From positions 1 to 35,205 of the forward strand of contig NCHA01000027.1 in assembly GCA_002257025.1 (NCBI GenBank): a DNA stretch of 35,205 nt, read 5' to 3'. This DNA is from Sphingobacteriales bacterium 16-39-50. Lineage in GTDB: Bacteria > Bacteroidota > Bacteroidia > Sphingobacteriales > Sphingobacteriaceae. Both the position numbers and the translations under genes were made by a program. Position 1 is the first letter of the stretch. Each line of letters begins with the position of its first letter. The notes below the pieces were generated by a model. That model was not told where the DNA came from. It saw only the letters and a list, made by a program, of their open reading frames with translations, and ran no database searches. Below, piece after piece: positions 33,233 to 35,205 of the stretch.

Positions 33233-34570
33233 ATGGAAGCCCTTAGCCGACTGCAATCATTCATCAAACAGCATGCCCTTTTTCTTGAAGAAGAGTCTGT
33301 TCTGCTTGCAGTTAGTGCCGGCCGTGATTCTGTTTTGATGGCCCGTCTTTTTAAAGCTGCAGGCTATCGTTTTGGTATTGCACACTGCAATTTCAACCTG
33401 CGGGCCACTGAATCTGACCTCGATGAGCGCTTTGCAGAAGAACTTGCCGATGAACTGGAGGTCCCTTTTTATACCCATCGTTTTGATACCATGGAATATG
33501 CCAATGCGAATCACATTTCAGTTCAGATGGCAGCAAGAGATCTGCGCTACGAATGGCTGGAAAAGATCAGGAAGGAGTTTGACTATGAGTATATTGCAGT
33601 CGCCCACCATCAGAATGATGTGATTGAAACGATGCTGCTCAACTTAACCCGCGGGACCGGCATTTCAGGATTGCATGGCATTTTACCAAAAAAAGGGAAA
33701 CTCATCCGTCCGCTTTTATTTTTGAACAGGGATGAAATTGATGAACTTGTCAGGCATAATACTTATGCTTATCGCGAAGACAGCTCAAACCTTTCGGCTA
33801 AATATTCAAGGAATAAACTCCGTTTGGAAGTAATTCCTGTTCTGAAAGAGCTCAATCCGGCATTGGCGCAAACATTCGAAGCGAACAGAAAGCGTTTTGC
33901 TGAATTGGAGATCTTATTAGATATGCGTGTGCAGGAAATCAAAGAACGCCTGTTTATTAAACTTGCTGAAGATGAATTTGAGATCAGTATTGCCGAACTT
34001 AAGAAGTTAAATCCTTTAAACACTCTGTTATATGGCCTGTTTCATCCTTACGGATTTACAGAAACGGTGCTCAATGATCTTGCCCATGCCTGGGATGGCA
34101 AACCTGGAAAAGTATTCCGTTCTGCCGGATATCAATTACTTGTAGACCGTGGGCATGTGATCCTTAGCCGGATAAACGAGGATAAAGCAGAGGACCTTCT
34201 GCTTGAATCAATAAGTTCGTCCTGCATTTGGAACAAGCAGAAATTCGAATGTAAAATTGTTCCAATTAGTCAGTTTGAATTAAGCAAGGCTGAAAACATC
34301 GCCCAACTCGACTATGATCTGCTCAGCTTTCCGCTAAAATTAAGGAGCTGGAAAAACGGGGATTATTTCCAGCCCCTCGGCTTAAAACAAAAAAAGAAAC
34401 TGAGCGACTTTTTTGTCGACAGGAAAATTAGTCTAAATCATAAAAAAGACATTGGGGTTTTGGAAAACAGCAATGGTGATATTGTATGGCTGGCCGGTTT
34501 ACGTGTTGATGAGCGCTATAAAATTAGCCCCAACACAAAAAAAGTTTTTATCTTAGAACAATTGATCTGA
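33233..34570 (+). CDS. tilS: tRNA(Ile)-lysidine synthase
   Basis: PP-loop ATPase that converts the wobble C of tRNA-Ile(CAU) to lysidine so that it reads AUA. The 445 residues match the family. The PP-loop reads LAVSAGRDSVLM, so the usual SGGxDS is SAGRDS. Downstream are the conserved GIAHCNFNLR, VAHHQNDVIETMLLNLTRGTG and IRPLL segments, and the C-terminal TilS substrate-binding region with LRSWKNGDYFQPLGLKQKKKLSDFF. It has its own promoter and is followed after 1 nt by a membrane PH-like gene. The Gly-to-Ala change is conservative, so activity is likely kept. Confidence 0.96.
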   Translation: MEALSRLQSFIKQHALFLEEESVLLAVSAGRDSVLMARLFKAAGYRFGIAHCNFNLRATESDLDERFAEELADELEVPFYTHRFDTMEYANANHISVQMAARDLRYEWLEKIRKEFDYEYIAVAHHQNDVIETMLLNLTRGTGISGLHGILPKKGKLIRPLLFLNRDEIDELVRHNTYAYREDSSNLSAKYSRNKLRLEVIPVLKELNPALAQTFEANRKRFAELEILLDMRVQEIKERLFIKLAEDEFEISIAELKKLNPLNTLLYGLFHPYGFTETVLNDLAHAWDGKPGKVFRSAGYQLLVDRGHVILSRINEDKAEDLLLESISSSCIWNKQKFECKIVPISQFELSKAENIAQLDYDLLSFPLKLRSWKNGDYFQPLGLKQKKKLSDFFVDRKISLNHKKDIGVLENSNGDIVWLAGLRVDERYKISPNTKKVFILEQLI

Positions 34571-34571
34571 A

Positions 34572-34961
34572 ATGGACGAAAACCAAGCAGCTTTCATAGA
34601 AAAACAATACCTGGGTCGCGATTACGGTCGCATCAGCATCCGTATGGTGCTGGCTCTGTTTTGTTTTGGTGCTTACTACCTTTCAGGCAGTCAGGGTCAG
34701 AATGCAGAACTATTCCTTGTAGTTGGCTTTGGTATACTGATTGGCTCAGTGATCATGATGTTTTTACTGCATTACAAAACCACTGTAAATAATAAAAGTA
34801 TTGTTCTCGATGGCATCTGGACCACCAAAATGGTTAAGATCGATTTGAATAGTATCGTAAAAGTTGAGGCTGTTCCTTACAGCTCTTATATTATCAATAA
34901 TCCGGTTTATAATCTTCATCAGAAAGGAACGGTTCGTTTCTATGCCGGCGGAGAGCATTAA
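34572..34961 (+). CDS. Two-helix membrane protein with PH-like domain, perhaps truncated
   Basis: A 129-residue protein: a polar N terminus, two hydrophobic helices (about 24-41, MVLALFCFGAYYLSGS; and 46-66, LFLVVGFGILIGSVIMMFLL), then a cytoplasmic beta-rich segment (KTTVNNKSIVLDG through KVEAVPYSSYIINNPVYNL) that looks like the start of a PH/bPH-type barrel. It stops after VRFYAGGEH, earlier than I would expect for a complete barrel, and the DNA after it is low complexity followed by an interspersed repeat. It begins 1 nt after tilS, so it is co-transcribed. The function is unknown. Confidence 0.7.
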   Translation: MDENQAAFIEKQYLGRDYGRISIRMVLALFCFGAYYLSGSQGQNAELFLVVGFGILIGSVIMMFLLHYKTTVNNKSIVLDGIWTTKMVKIDLNSIVKVEAVPYSSYIINNPVYNLHQKGTVRFYAGGEH

Positions 34962-34980
34962 GAGGGAGATGAAGAAGTAG

Positions 34981-35015
34981 GGTGGTTGGTTAGTTGGTTG
35001 GTTGTTGGTTGTTAG
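34981..35015 (+). repeat. GGTT-type low-complexity tandem repeat
   Basis: A stretch made almost only of G and T with GGTT and GGTTGTT units, including two exact copies of GGTTGTT. It lies 19 nt after the stop of the membrane PH-like gene. The period alternates between 4 and 7, which resembles the other heptamer arrays in the window. Confidence 0.6.
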
Positions 35016-35060
35016 TAAATCCTGCTTCTGAGAATTAATAAGTCCTGTTGAACGTTCCAC

Positions 35061-35205
35061 CCGTCATTTCGATGAGCGAAGAGAATTATTGTACTTAGAA
35101 ATATTATTAACGCGAAGAGAAATCTAATTCCAGAAGCACAGCTCCCAATAAACAGATTTCTCCACAGCACGGATTACAAATTAAGAAGAAAATACTACCG
35201 CTGTG
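35061..35205 (+). repeat. Interspersed nested-palindrome repeat, copy C (cut by window end)
   Basis: Starts CCGTCATTTCGATGAGCGAA, continues with the core AGAAATATTATTAACGCGAA, GAGAAATCT and AACAGATTTCTCCACA, and reaches CTACCGCTGTG at the last base. Copy A1 has CTACCGATGTG at the same place, about 15 nt before its end, so only the right terminus is missing here. Confidence 0.85.

Overview
The window reads as a chromosome segment of a Bacteroidota bacterium, most likely family Sphingobacteriaceae (Pedobacter/Mucilaginibacter-like). The reasons are: moderate, AT-leaning composition; repeated Bacteroidota promoter -7 boxes (TAnnTTTG) and little use of Shine-Dalgarno sites; bacillithiol genes (bshA and a YtxJ-type protein); an OstA-like LPS-export protein; lipoproteins with short lipoboxes; and family-typical gene sets such as mutL with two rhomboids and an EEP protein, recF with DUF721, and a SurA-like PPIase with a MoxR ATPase. 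I cannot name the species. No rRNA, tRNA, CRISPR array, intact transposase or phage gene was found.

Layout. 1-3092: a repeat-rich leader, then uvrA (nucleotide excision repair). 3122-3449: two back-to-back copies of an interspersed palindromic repeat. 3479-8333: nnr (NAD(P)HX repair) converging on lipA; an OsmC-like protein converging on a minus-strand run of a TPR membrane protein, ribH, a previously unlisted 37-residue lipoprotein gene, and ytxJ. 8466-9956: recF and DUF721/DciA-like. 9957-12843: a small membrane protein, ndk, divergent nrnA-like DHH phosphoesterase and an FKBP lipoprotein with a strong terminator. 12921-13135: a perfect hairpin and another copy of the interspersed repeat. 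13161-17835: bshA, a serine hydrolase that seems to be a GH3-less version of a GH3/beta-lactamase fusion, and an overlapping amidohydrolase lipoprotein. 18095-19147: a diheme cytochrome c and hairpin. 19332-25434: mutL, two overlapping rhomboid protease genes, an EEP-family protein, and cysS. 25569-26943: an NTF2-like secreted protein and a conserved 104-residue protein, separated by heptamer repeats. 26940-29273: MoxR ATPase and SurA-like PPIase. 29589-30756: a protein that resembles DNA polymerase III psi (HolD) in layout, coupled to rdgB. 30754-31130: a 377-bp MITE/IS-like remnant. 31152-34961: an OstA-like protein divergent from tilS and a membrane PH-like protein that may be truncated. 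34981-35205: low-complexity GGTT repeats and a third locus of the interspersed repeat, cut by the window end.

Functionally this is mostly housekeeping DNA: repair and genome hygiene (uvrA, recF, mutL, rdgB, possible HolD-like), metabolite repair (nnr), cofactors (lipA, ribH), thiol redox (bshA, ytxJ, OsmC), tRNA (cysS, tilS) and envelope assembly (SurA-like, OstA-like, FKBP). The less explained content is in the gaps: a ~156-160 bp nested-palindrome repeat family, several heptamer tandem repeats, a perfect 40-bp palindrome, a MITE-like element that supplies the rdgB stop codon, promoters set so close to start codons that the transcripts may be leaderless, a tiny lipoprotein, and the HolD-like gene.
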